This document shows, one piece after another, positions 1-7,951 of a stretch of 64,000 nt of DNA. The DNA lies in NCBI GenBank assembly GCA_938017975.1, contig CALIKQ010000041.1, positions 55,124 to 119,123 on the forward strand, read 5' to 3'. The notes below the pieces were generated by a model. It did no database searches, was not told the origin of the DNA, and worked only from the letters and a program-made list of their open reading frames with translations. Source of the stretch: an uncultured Pseudomonadales bacterium (GTDB taxonomy: Bacteria; Pseudomonadota; Gammaproteobacteria; Pseudomonadales; Azotimanducaceae). The position numbers and the translations under genes are program-made. Each line of letters begins with the position of its first letter. The stretch's first letter is position 1.

Positions 1-89
1 TAGCGACGCCCCTCGCCAAATTTAACGGAGATATTTTCAAAAAGTGGTTTGGAGTCAAACTGCATGGTGATGTTGGCGCAGGTGATCAA
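1..89 (-). CDS. ybiT: ABC-F family ATPase (YbiT-like), N-terminus only, cut by window edge
   Basis: The minus strand reads [20 protein letters not shown] followed by VKFGEGRR, then runs off the window. This matches the start of soluble ABC-F proteins of the YbiT type, whose first residues are an [24 protein letters not shown] stretch ahead of the Walker A motif. ABC-F proteins have two ATPase domains and no membrane domain; characterised members bind ribosomes near the E site. I chose the TTG at 89-87 because AAGGAA (complement of 95-100) lies 5 nt upstream; the in-frame ATG at codon 9 would cut into the conserved beta strand. Only 29 codons are visible, so the YbiT subgroup is an inference. 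The family assignment is firm for so short a piece. Confidence 0.75.
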   Translation of the reverse strand, partial: MITCANITMQFDSKPLFENISVKFGEGRR

Positions 90-462
90 GAGCGTTCCTT
101 AAAACAATGATTCAATATTTGGGGCGGCATCTTACCAGACATCAAGGCTGCCTTGAGCACCCAATCGTGATGAAATTTCGGTATTCCTCATGAGATCTAG
201 TGCTTTCTTGCTGTGCGCGCCGTTAAGCCGCACCGCCTGTGATCTCATTGTGTTGTGGGTTAAGCCTAAGGGCGCGTTTGAACGATTCGACCCAGCCAAC
301 AAGAGCGGGCGCCTGGGCGCATAAAGCTGTGGCGACATGCTCCGGGCTGGCAGAGTGAAATGCGGGTCACGCAAGACCGATGGCTAGGATAGAGATTCCG
401 TCCGATGATGCGTAGAAGCCTTAAAACTTAGTCTAGAGGCCGGTGAATAGTCGGAGAGCGCT
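90..462. other. Intergenic region, no convincing gene
   Basis: This 373-bp stretch lies between the SDR stop and the ABC-F start on the same strand. The only longer reading frames are rich in Arg, Ser, His and Pro, resemble no family, and have no ribosome binding site. It presumably carries the promoter of the ABC-F gene, but I see no clear -35/-10 pair. Confidence 0.5.
95..100 (-). promoter_or_regulatory. Ribosome binding site deciding the ABC-F TTG start
   Basis: AAGGAA on the minus strand, 5 nt upstream of TTG at 89-87. It supports the TTG start over the in-frame ATG at codon 9. Confidence 0.6.
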
Positions 463-1245
463 TTAAAAGTTGGCGTAGCCGCCATCGATCAAATGGGTTT
501 CTGAAGTATGGTAGCTGCTGGCTTGGCTCATGATATAGACCGCAATGCCCGCAAAATCCTCTGGCTTACCCCACCGCCGCATTGGGATACGCGGCATGAC
601 GTTTTCGACGAATCGATCCCATGCGAAGGAGGACTCGGTCATTTCCGTTTCAATCCAACCGGGCAGAAGCGTGTGGGCCGTGACGCCATACCGAGCATAT
701 TCAACGGCCAGTGCTTTGGCCATGGTGATGAGCGCACCCTTGGTTGCGGCATAATGCTCTCCCCGAGCCTGTCCCGACACTGCGGCAAGACTCGACGTGC
801 CGATGAGTCGGCCGAATGCATCACCCTGATCTGCGCGTTGCCGCATATGCGCCGCGGCACAACGAAAAGTGTAAAACACACCATCGAGATTAACCTGCAT
901 GATACGGCGCCACTCTTCGGTATCCATTTCATCAAAGTGATTTGCACGGCCGCCAACGCCTGCATTGGCGAAGCAACCGTCAACTCTGCCGTGGGCTGCC
1001 AGCGTTTCACCAAAACATTTCTTCACAGCAGCTTCGTCGCTCACGTCGCACTGCCAGGCAGAGACCTTGGGCCCGTAGGCCTTTAGCACCTCTAGCGCGT
1101 TGTGGTTCTTCTCAAGGTTTGTCCCCCAGATCGCGACTTCACAGCCCTGGGAGGCAAGTCCCTCTGCCATGCCAAGGCCAATGCCGCCGTTTCCGCCGGT
1201 GATCAAGGCCACGCGGCCTTGGAGGTCGAATAAGCGATGAATCAT
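463..1245 (-). CDS. SDR family NAD(P)-dependent oxidoreductase
   Basis: A classical short-chain dehydrogenase/reductase of 260 aa, normal length for the family. Visible motifs are the cofactor-binding TGGNGGIG (16-23), NAG at 94-96, a Ser pair at 151-152 containing the likely catalytic Ser, the Y165-x3-K169 active site (YAATK), and the PG turn at 195-196. It should oxidise or reduce a hydroxyl/keto group in the cytoplasm; the substrate is not evident. The ATG at 1245 has AAGGAG 8 nt upstream. A 150-bp gap separates it from the LLM oxidoreductase upstream on the same strand, so co-transcription is possible but unproven. FabG-like acyl-carrier activity cannot be excluded, though no fatty-acid genes are adjacent. 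Confidence 0.9.
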   Translation of the reverse strand: MIHRLFDLQGRVALITGGNGGIGLGMAEGLASQGCEVAIWGTNLEKNHNALEVLKAYGPKVSAWQCDVSDEAAVKKCFGETLAAHGRVDGCFANAGVGGRANHFDEMDTEEWRRIMQVNLDGVFYTFRCAAAHMRQRADQGDAFGRLIGTSSLAAVSGQARGEHYAATKGALITMAKALAVEYARYGVTAHTLLPGWIETEMTESSFAWDRFVENVMPRIPMRRWGKPEDFAGIAVYIMSQASSYHTSETHLIDGGYANF

Positions 1246-1395
1246 GGTTGGGCTCCTTGTTCGATGACTGAATTGACAATGATGAGTTTAGGCTCAAAAG
1301 ACAATTGTTTCAGATCCTGGTTCTCAGATTCTCGGCCGGGGGGCTTCGGCGTGTTTCGAAGCAGGGCTCATCCTTCTTAGTCGCGACCTTCGCGC

Positions 1396-2412
1396 TCACT
1401 TTGAGTTCTGAGCGATCAACGCAAAGAGATCCTGATAATCGGCAAGGTCTCTTGTATCGCCTCTTTGGCCGGTACGCGCGAGGATTAATTCGTCAGCGAC
1501 GCCTTCATAGGCTCGAATCCGCTCGGCACACTGAGCAACGTTACCCGTGATGGTTAATTCATCGATGATTCTGTCGGGAACCAGCGCCATGGCATCGCGC
1601 AGACGGCCTGCGGGCATCAGCTGTGCTGCCTGATCAGCGAATTCAGAGAATCCAAGCTGCCGGAACTGTAAGTCATAGTAAGGATGCGGAATGGGATGAT
1701 ACAGCTTACAGATTGCTGCGCGGCTCGCCTCTCGAGCCGCATCGATATCCTGGTTGATGCTGATGGTCGCGGCAGTTGGAAAGACCAAAGCGTCCGGATC
1801 GCGGCCTGCGGCAGTTGCTCCGGCTCTGGCATGGGGCGTTACGAAATCTCTTACAAATTCGACCGATGACATGATGCCAATGCCGACGCCATCGGATACT
1901 TCGCCTGCAAGTCGAATCATGTTGGGCCCCGAGGCAGACAGGTAGACGGGCAGTGTTGGGGTGATCGGCTCAAAGCTCGCCCGCCACCGAATACGATGTC
2001 GCTCACCTTGGTAGCGAACGCGCTCAGCGGCACGCCCACTAACGATTGCTTTCACAATCTCTATGAAATCGCGCATTTTTGTTTTGGATCGAGTCGAATC
2101 GATGCCCATGTACAAATCATTAAAGTGCAGATTGCCGGTACCAACGCCTAAAACAAAACGGCCGTCACTGATTTCGTTGAGATCCCGCGCCTCAAGGCCC
2201 GTCATCCAGGGTTCGCGCGCGTAAGCGTTCACGATGTAAGTGCCAACTCGAGCGCGCTCGGTCGCGTGAATCACGGCGGCGGCTGTAATGGTCGCACTTC
2301 TGCCGGCATCAACCGTGTAGAGGGAATGAACGCCTGCGGCCTCTGCTTCGCGGGCGATGGATGAGATGGTCCCAATGGATTTTTCAAATCCCAGCATCAT
2401 GCCAATTTTCAT
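1396..2412 (-). CDS. LLM class flavin-dependent oxidoreductase (luciferase-like / F420-type)
   Basis: 338 aa with the luciferase-like monooxygenase (TIM-barrel) fold signature: MKIGMMLGFEKS start, a REAEAAG helix around 21-27, and the characteristic GRFVLGVGTGN segment near residues 85-95. Members reduce or oxidise substrates with FMN or coenzyme F420. This one most resembles methylene-tetrahydromethanopterin reductase-like proteins often annotated as F420-dependent. The ATG at 2412 is preceded only by a weak purine-rich stretch. It is one of two LLM proteins in the window; the other is at 30074. Whether F420 exists in this organism cannot be decided here, so FMN remains the alternative cofactor. 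Confidence 0.87.
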   Translation of the reverse strand: MKIGMMLGFEKSIGTISSIAREAEAAGVHSLYTVDAGRSATITAAAVIHATERARVGTYIVNAYAREPWMTGLEARDLNEISDGRFVLGVGTGNLHFNDLYMGIDSTRSKTKMRDFIEIVKAIVSGRAAERVRYQGERHRIRWRASFEPITPTLPVYLSASGPNMIRLAGEVSDGVGIGIMSSVEFVRDFVTPHARAGATAAGRDPDALVFPTAATISINQDIDAAREASRAAICKLYHPIPHPYYDLQFRQLGFSEFADQAAQLMPAGRLRDAMALVPDRIIDELTITGNVAQCAERIRAYEGVADELILARTGQRGDTRDLADYQDLFALIAQNSK

Positions 2413-2797
2413 GGTTCTGTCGTCTCTTGGTCGTCAGGGTCTGCTCAGCATAGCTGACCCGGTGAAGAATTGAAGAACCGGAGATAAAAAACCTCGGCAA
2501 TGAATTTCTGTGAAGCCTGCGGATATGCGCCAGACCTAAATGCTTGGGGCGGGTCACGATGAGTTAAGTGAGACAGGCGCAAGCGATGGCTGTCTTGATG
2601 GAGTAGCATTCTTGAGTGCCAACCGGCCTCATCTGGTGAGGCCGACGCTCGAGGCGGAATGGTCACTGGACGGTGAGAACAGCAGCGCTGCTCAAGACGG
2701 CGCAAGTAAGTGGGTCGAGCTTGGGCCCGTCAGCAACGCTGGCAACGGATTTTTAGGAAAAGTCTGACGTCTTTTTGCTGCTCGATGATCAAAGGTC
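2413..2797. other. Intergenic region, no convincing gene
   Basis: 385 bp between the cupin stop and the LLM start, both minus strand. Short open frames exist on both strands but are compositionally unlike proteins (Arg/His/Ser-rich) and lack ribosome binding sites. No terminator hairpin with a U tract or strong promoter was recognised. Confidence 0.5.
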
Positions 2798-3145
2798 TTA
2801 GGGGCGGTTCATCACTCGCAGATACTTGAGTTTTGTCTTGCCAGTATTGTGCACCCGATGAAAGATCCCAGCCTGAACGGTCACAATCGATTGGGCGTTG
2901 ACCTCATAGACCTCTTCTTGTTCGCCCTGACCCTCGTCTGGATGCCGTAAGTAGATCTCGCCAGTGCCTTGTGTAAAGAAGAAAATTTCATCTTGCAAAA
3001 GGTGCTTATGCCCTGCGGTTTGTTTTCCGGGGAATAGATGGGTGCTACTGAGTAATAGGTTGTCTCCGACGTAATTATCTTTCACGGTGTAATTGTCGTT
3101 TTGTTTACTGATGTGCCCACCAATATCGTCAAATTCGTCTTTCAT
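2798..3145 (-). CDS. Small cupin-domain protein
   Basis: A single-domain cupin of 115 aa. Motif 1 is present as GHKHLLQDE (H46, H48, E53) and motif 2 as GIFHRVHN (H96, with H99 close by). The full His/His/Glu/His set predicts bound metal in a beta-barrel. Cytoplasmic, with no signal peptide. Single cupins act as isomerases, dioxygenases or sugar-binding regulators, and nothing in the sequence narrows this. The ATG at 3145 has AAGGA about 8 nt upstream. It is divergent from the CoA-transferase gene, with about 270 bp between them. Confidence 0.82.
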   Translation of the reverse strand: MKDEFDDIGGHISKQNDNYTVKDNYVGDNLLLSSTHLFPGKQTAGHKHLLQDEIFFFTQGTGEIYLRHPDEGQGEQEEVYEVNAQSIVTVQAGIFHRVHNTGKTKLKYLRVMNRP

Positions 3146-3416
3146 ACTGTTGTCCTTCTTTTAAGGCGTCCTACGTGATTTGCGCGGAAACGGTCTTTTT
3201 CGGTGCAATGCCGCCTCGATGGGATGAGCGCGTGGCGGATATTTATCTTAACAGGGATCCTGGCTTTTTGGCGCCCATTTGGTGAGCTTGATTCATGACG
3301 GCACTAACCCAGGCGATGCAACAGGAAAAACGCGGTTGGCCGTGCACAAAGCGGCCGCAATCAAGTCTCATCATTTAGGCGTTGACTCACCGATCAACCC
3401 TAGGTCCAATGAAGGC

Positions 3417-4508
3417 ATGCACGATTCTTCAAGCACATCTAAAGCTCATTCCGCAGGCCCTCTTTCCGGAGTACGGGTGATCGATCTTTCAGCGGTTGTC
3501 TCCGGGCCGATGGCGGCTGTTATGTTGGCGGACCAAGGCGCTGAGGTGATAAAGATCGAGCCGCCGGGTTGGGGGGACGGTATTCGTGGACTTGGGGCCA
3601 GTCGTAATGGCGTGAGCGCTATTTTTTCAATGATTAATCGCAATAAGAAATCAGTGGCGTTGAACCTTAAGACAGAAGTTGGCCGTCAGCTTGTTAAAGA
3701 ATTGATTGGGACCGCCGATGTCGTTTTACAAAACTACCGCCCTGGAAAGATGGCTCGGCTTGGACTGGACTATGAAACCCTCAAAAACGTCTATCCTGAA
3801 CTGATTTACTTGTCGATTTCGGGGATGGGCGATGAAGGACCGTATGCCCAGCAGAAAGTCTACGACTACGTGATCCAAGGGATGAGCGGTATTCTCGATG
3901 CGCAGGGTGAAGCAGAAGATTACGCGATGGTCCGCACTATTTTGTATGACAAGGTAACCTCTCTGACGGCAGCCCAGGCGATGACCGCGGCCCTGTTTGC
4001 CAGAGAGCGCGGTGCTGGAGGACAGCACATTGAATTGACGATGCTAGACGCAGCGCTCTACTTTAATTGGCCCGACTTGATGTGGAATGAAAGCTTTGAA
4101 GGAGACGGAGTCGCTAAAGCCGGCGATCTGGCCGATCTGTATGAAGTGAGTCGAACCAAAGATGGAGCGATTGTCTCGCATCGGCTGAACGGCGCGTGCG
4201 ATGACTATGGTACGGAGGAGCTCATCGATTTATTTGCAGCCAACGAAATTCCTGTTGGTCGAGTAAACCGCCGGGCCGATCTGATTTCAGATCCCCAAAT
4301 TAAAGCGCGTCGCAGTTTGCTGCGATTTGAGCATCCAATTGCCGGTACAATGATCCAACCCAGATCCCCTGCGCGGTTCAGCCAAACTGAAACGCCGTTA
4401 AATGATCCTTCCCCCGAGGTAGGAGAGCACACGGCGGCATTGCTGATGGATTTGGGATACTCAATGGAAACGTTGATCACCTGGGCGCGAGAAGGTGCAT
4501 TGGGCTGA
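3417..4508 (+). CDS. CaiB/BaiF-type CoA-transferase, internally shortened
   Basis: Class III CoA-transferase, which moves CoA between carboxylic acids in catabolic pathways. From the ATG at 3417 it is 363 aa, somewhat short for the family. Visible are PLSGVRVIDLSAVVSGPMAA, ADQGAEVIKIEPP, QNYRPGKMARLGLDYE and YDKVTSLTAAQA, whose Asp (residue 178 from this start) aligns with the catalytic Asp. The frame stays open back to TTG at 3279, and a TTG at 3336 has AGGAA 8 nt upstream; I chose the ATG because homologues start about here. Oddity: only about 30 residues separate TKDG from IPVGRVN, where family members usually carry about 70, so part of the C-terminal small domain seems missing. It is followed closely by an MFS gene. 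Confidence 0.8.
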   Translation: MHDSSSTSKAHSAGPLSGVRVIDLSAVVSGPMAAVMLADQGAEVIKIEPPGWGDGIRGLGASRNGVSAIFSMINRNKKSVALNLKTEVGRQLVKELIGTADVVLQNYRPGKMARLGLDYETLKNVYPELIYLSISGMGDEGPYAQQKVYDYVIQGMSGILDAQGEAEDYAMVRTILYDKVTSLTAAQAMTAALFARERGAGGQHIELTMLDAALYFNWPDLMWNESFEGDGVAKAGDLADLYEVSRTKDGAIVSHRLNGACDDYGTEELIDLFAANEIPVGRVNRRADLISDPQIKARRSLLRFEHPIAGTMIQPRSPARFSQTETPLNDPSPEVGEHTAALLMDLGYSMETLITWAREGALG

Positions 4509-4527
4509 GCCATGACGCAACGAGATC

Positions 4528-4533
4528 AAGGAG
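4528..4533 (+). promoter_or_regulatory. Ribosome binding site choosing the second ATG of the MFS gene
   Basis: AAGGAG 5 nt upstream of ATG 4539. The upstream in-frame ATG at 4512 lacks such a site. Confidence 0.6.
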
Positions 4534-4538
4534 TCAGG

Positions 4539-5951
4539 ATGACCAGGGAAGTGCAATCGATTGCCGGTACGCCGGCTGCATCCCCTCTTGGTTATTTCAG
4601 TTGGACGAGTGGGCAGCTCGGCCGTGATCCTTATTACATCTTGGTCGTGATTTATATTTTCTTTCCCTATTTCAGTACCCAGGTTGTCGGTGACCCGGTC
4701 TATGGTCAAGCATTGATTGGTTATCTCAACGCTGTCTCTGGCGCGCTACTGGCCTTGACCATTCCTTTTTTGGGCGCGATAGCCGATAAGCAAGGCCGCC
4801 GTAAACCGTGGATCGCTGGGACAGTGGGCTTCATGAGTCTGGGGGCCTGCATGCTGTGGTGGATTATGCCGGGGGCCGAGGGGTCTGACCTTTATTGGGC
4901 ATTTTTCCTCCTACTCTCTATCAACCTGGCGTTTGCTTACTCAGAAGTTTTTCACAATGCAATGTTGCCCTCGATCACGCCGGTAGATAGAGCGGGTCTG
5001 GTCTCTGGCCTCGCCTTTTCGCTTGGAAATTTAGGTGGCGTGTCGCTGATGGTGTTTGTTCTATTTGCTTTTGCTTTGCCCGGTGTCGAGACATGGTCGT
5101 TCCTGCCCGACCAGCCGCTTTGGGGGGTCGATCAATCGGCTCATGAACAGGACCGAATTGTTGGTCCGATTTCAGGTCTTTGGATGTTGATATTTACATT
5201 GCCGCTGTTGTTTTTCACGCCCGACACGCCGCGCTCCGGACTGACGCTCGTAGCTGCCGCACGGTCGGGCCTTAAGGATGTGTTTAAGACGGTCTCGCAG
5301 TTGAAGCACTATGCAAACATTGCTCGTTATTTGCTGGCGCGCATGTTGTTTAACGATGGCATGGTTGGTGTCCTGATTTTTGGAGGCGTTTACGCGGCAG
5401 GGAACTTCGACTGGGATACTATTTCTCTGCTCATCTTTGGCCTGTGTACCAGTGTGTCTGCAATGTTGGGCGCCTACCTTGGAGGTCGCCTAGATGATCG
5501 TTTTGGCTCCTTGGCGACGCTCAAAGTATCGGTGCTTATGACCTTTTTCATCCTCCTTGCGCTGGTGTCGATTGAAACCGATCGAGTGGCCTTTATTGTG
5601 GCCGTTGATGTTGCTCCGGTGTGGTCATTCCCATACTTCAATACTCAGGCAGAGATTATTTATTTCTGTGTCAATCAGGTCTTTGCGCTGTTTTTCGTGA
5701 CCGCACTCTCAGCGTCCCGGACGCTGATGGCAAAAATCTGCCCGCCCGAGAAAGCTGCGCAATTTTTTGGCCTATACGGGCTGTCGGGTTCTGTTACGGC
5801 CTTTCTGGCGCCGCTTCTGGTTGCTACGACCACACAATGGTTCGATTCACAGCGGGTCGGGTTCGGGTCTTTGGCGTTTCTGATTGTGCTGGGCGCAGGC
5901 ATGCTCTACTGGGTCAGCGATGAGCGGACTGAGGCGCCGAGAGAAGCCTGA
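4539..5951 (+). CDS. MFS transporter, UMF1/Atg22-like
   Basis: A polytopic inner-membrane protein of about 470 aa with around 12 hydrophobic segments and the MFS loop signature GAIADKQGRRKPWI after the second helix. The N-terminal GYFSWTSGQLGRDPYYILVVIYIFFPYF pattern resembles the UMF1 family, related to Atg22 effluxers. Substrate unknown. The start at 4539 is preferred because AAGGAG (4528-4533) lies 5 nt upstream; the in-frame ATG at 4512, 4 nt after the CoA-transferase stop, has no good site. The close spacing suggests co-transcription with the CoA-transferase, so export or import of a carboxylic acid is a reasonable guess, no more. Confidence 0.85.
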   Translation: MTREVQSIAGTPAASPLGYFSWTSGQLGRDPYYILVVIYIFFPYFSTQVVGDPVYGQALIGYLNAVSGALLALTIPFLGAIADKQGRRKPWIAGTVGFMSLGACMLWWIMPGAEGSDLYWAFFLLLSINLAFAYSEVFHNAMLPSITPVDRAGLVSGLAFSLGNLGGVSLMVFVLFAFALPGVETWSFLPDQPLWGVDQSAHEQDRIVGPISGLWMLIFTLPLLFFTPDTPRSGLTLVAAARSGLKDVFKTVSQLKHYANIARYLLARMLFNDGMVGVLIFGGVYAAGNFDWDTISLLIFGLCTSVSAMLGAYLGGRLDDRFGSLATLKVSVLMTFFILLALVSIETDRVAFIVAVDVAPVWSFPYFNTQAEIIYFCVNQVFALFFVTALSASRTLMAKICPPEKAAQFFGLYGLSGSVTAFLAPLLVATTTQWFDSQRVGFGSLAFLIVLGAGMLYWVSDERTEAPREA

Positions 5952-6050
5952 GCAATCATCTAATCAGAATTTTCAGAGGGCTGATCAAAGTTGGTTGCTG
6001 GCTGTGGTTTCTGCCTTAAAAAGAAGTTTTTAATGATGCCTGCCAATGCC

Positions 6051-6077
6051 TTGACCAGTTGGCGTTGATAGTATGAT
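6051..6077 (+). promoter_or_regulatory. Possible sigma-70 promoter of the ABC exporter gene
   Basis: TTGACC (6051-6056) and TATGAT (6072-6077) separated by 15 bp, 45 bp before the start codon and within the 170-bp gap that breaks the run of plus-strand genes. The spacer is shorter than optimal, so this is tentative. Confidence 0.3.
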
Positions 6078-6121
6078 CTAATGCGCTGTTTTCCAGCGCA
6101 TCAACCATCAGCAGGAGTCTC

Positions 6122-7912
6122 ATGTCGGAAAGTCAGGTCGAGGATCGGCCAGCGAGCAAGTCTATTAGACCGTTGCTGATGCTGGTGCCGTTCATTAAGC
6201 CCTATTGGGGTACGCTGGTCCTTGCACTGGTTGCCTTGCTATCAGCTTCTGCTGCAGTGCTGGTGATGCCCCTGGCGGTTCGTGATGTTATCGATCAGGG
6301 CTTCTCAGCAGATAATGCTGCACAAATCGATCAGTATTTTTATGTGCTCTTGATCATCGCGATTTTGATCGGAGTGTTGGGCGCTGCCCGAGCGTATTTT
6401 GTGAACTGGCTTGGCGAGCGCGTAGTGGCCGATCTTCGTGAGCAGGTATTCGGTCAGGTTCTGACCATGGACATGAAGTTTTTTGAAACGACGAAAGTCG
6501 GTGAAATTCTATCAAGACTTACGACAGATACGACCCTGATCCAGTCGATTTCCGGGGTGGGACTTTCGATTGTGCTTCGCTCGAGTATCCAGTTCGTGGG
6601 TGCATTGATTTTGCTCGCCATTACGAATTTTAGTTTGACGGCGGTATTGGTCGTGCTGTTATTTGTCGTGATTGCACCTATTATGGTGATCGGTCGCTGG
6701 GTGCGTCAGCTTTCAAGAGCTTCCCAAGATCGGATTGCTGATGTCAGTGGTTATGCCGGAGAGATTCTGAACGCAGTTCAAACTGTGCAAATGTTCACGG
6801 CTGAGCGCGCTGAGGGGGTCCGCTTCACCAGGGCGGTTGAGGCGAGCTTCAAAACTGCGGTCAAACGTATTCGATTTCGAGCCTTACTGACAACAGTGGG
6901 TATGACCGGCCTTTTCGGCGCTTTTATTGTTGGGTTGTGGATGGGCGCTAAAGCGGTTGTGGCGCAGGAAATCACTGGCGGTGAGCTCAGCCAGTTTGTC
7001 ATTTACGCTGTTTTAGTCGGGGCATCTGGCGGAGCTTTGATCGAATTTTGGGGTGAGCTCCAGCGGGCAGCAGGCGCAATGGAGCGGTTGGGGCAGCTCC
7101 TCAGTCTACGTCCTGAAATTCTTGATCCAAAAAATCCGAAAATTTTAGATGCTAAAAACATCGGGCGCATAACGTTTGATCAGGTACGCTTTAACTATCC
7201 GTCAAGGCCAGATTCGCCTGCCATCAACAACCTTAGTTTGGTCATCGAGCCTGGAGAGCAAATTGCCTTGGTTGGTCCCTCCGGGGCCGGGAAGTCGACG
7301 ATTTTTCAGTTATTGCTGCGGATGTTTGACCCACAATCGGGATGTGTGCGGATCGATGGCACTGATATTCGCAATTTCAGACTCAAAGATCTGCGTCAAT
7401 TCATTGGGATCGTCCCTCAGGAGACGGTGATATTTGGGATCAATGCATTAGAGAATATTAGATTTGGCCGTCCAGAGGCGGATGAGGAAGCGGTCTATCG
7501 TGCGGCTGAAGCGGCGCATGCTGGGATCTTTATTCGCGGACTACCAGAGGCGTTTAAGACCGACTTGGGAGAGCGTGGCGCGAGGTTGTCGGGCGGGCAA
7601 AGACAACGGATTGCGATAGCAAGAGCCATTCTAAAAGACCCTGCGGTGTTGTTGCTTGATGAGGCGACCAACGCTTTGGATGCAGAGAGCGAACGGCTGG
7701 TGCAAGCTGCGTTAGATCGGCTGAGGGAGGGCAGGACGACCCTTGTCATCGCGCATCGATTGGCAACCGTCATGGATGCGGACCGGATAGTGGTCATTGC
7801 CGATGGAGAAATCAAAGCAGTAGGGCAGCACCAACAGTTGATGGCGACAGAGCCTTTGTATCGAGAAATGGTTACACTGCAATTTGGACAATCCGAATCA
7901 CTGGAGAAGTAA
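6122..7912 (+). CDS. ABC transporter, fused permease/ATPase (MsbA-like exporter)
   Basis: A half-transporter of 596 aa that would act as a homodimer in the inner membrane. Residues 20-325 hold six membrane helices; the C-terminal nucleotide-binding domain has Walker A GPSGAGKST (385-393), Q-loop Gln433, signature LSGGQ (489-493), Walker B VLLLDE (509-514) and H-loop His545. It belongs to the MsbA/BmrA-like exporter group. Lipid or hydrophobic-drug export is usual there, but essential-gene neighbours of true msbA such as lpxK are absent, so I do not call it msbA. ATG at 6122 has AGGAG 4 nt upstream. The TPR-sulfotransferase gene follows 39 bp later. Confidence 0.9.
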   Translation: MSESQVEDRPASKSIRPLLMLVPFIKPYWGTLVLALVALLSASAAVLVMPLAVRDVIDQGFSADNAAQIDQYFYVLLIIAILIGVLGAARAYFVNWLGERVVADLREQVFGQVLTMDMKFFETTKVGEILSRLTTDTTLIQSISGVGLSIVLRSSIQFVGALILLAITNFSLTAVLVVLLFVVIAPIMVIGRWVRQLSRASQDRIADVSGYAGEILNAVQTVQMFTAERAEGVRFTRAVEASFKTAVKRIRFRALLTTVGMTGLFGAFIVGLWMGAKAVVAQEITGGELSQFVIYAVLVGASGGALIEFWGELQRAAGAMERLGQLLSLRPEILDPKNPKILDAKNIGRITFDQVRFNYPSRPDSPAINNLSLVIEPGEQIALVGPSGAGKSTIFQLLLRMFDPQSGCVRIDGTDIRNFRLKDLRQFIGIVPQETVIFGINALENIRFGRPEADEEAVYRAAEAAHAGIFIRGLPEAFKTDLGERGARLSGGQRQRIAIARAILKDPAVLLLDEATNALDAESERLVQAALDRLREGRTTLVIAHRLATVMDADRIVVIADGEIKAVGQHQQLMATEPLYREMVTLQFGQSESLEK

Positions 7913-7951
7913 AGATGGCCAATCAGGCGGTTAAACGAGAGCGCTAAGACG

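Noticed and set aside
3..110. Plus-strand open frame of 36 codons ending at 110
   Set aside because: The opposite strand gives a clear ABC-F N-terminus with a ribosome site; the plus frame matches nothing.
508..1086. Plus-strand frame of 192 codons
   Set aside because: It lies antisense inside the SDR gene, whose motifs are intact; no family resemblance.
6122..7912. Calling the ABC exporter msbA
   Set aside because: Fold fits, but no lipid A genes adjoin it and many exporters share these motifs.
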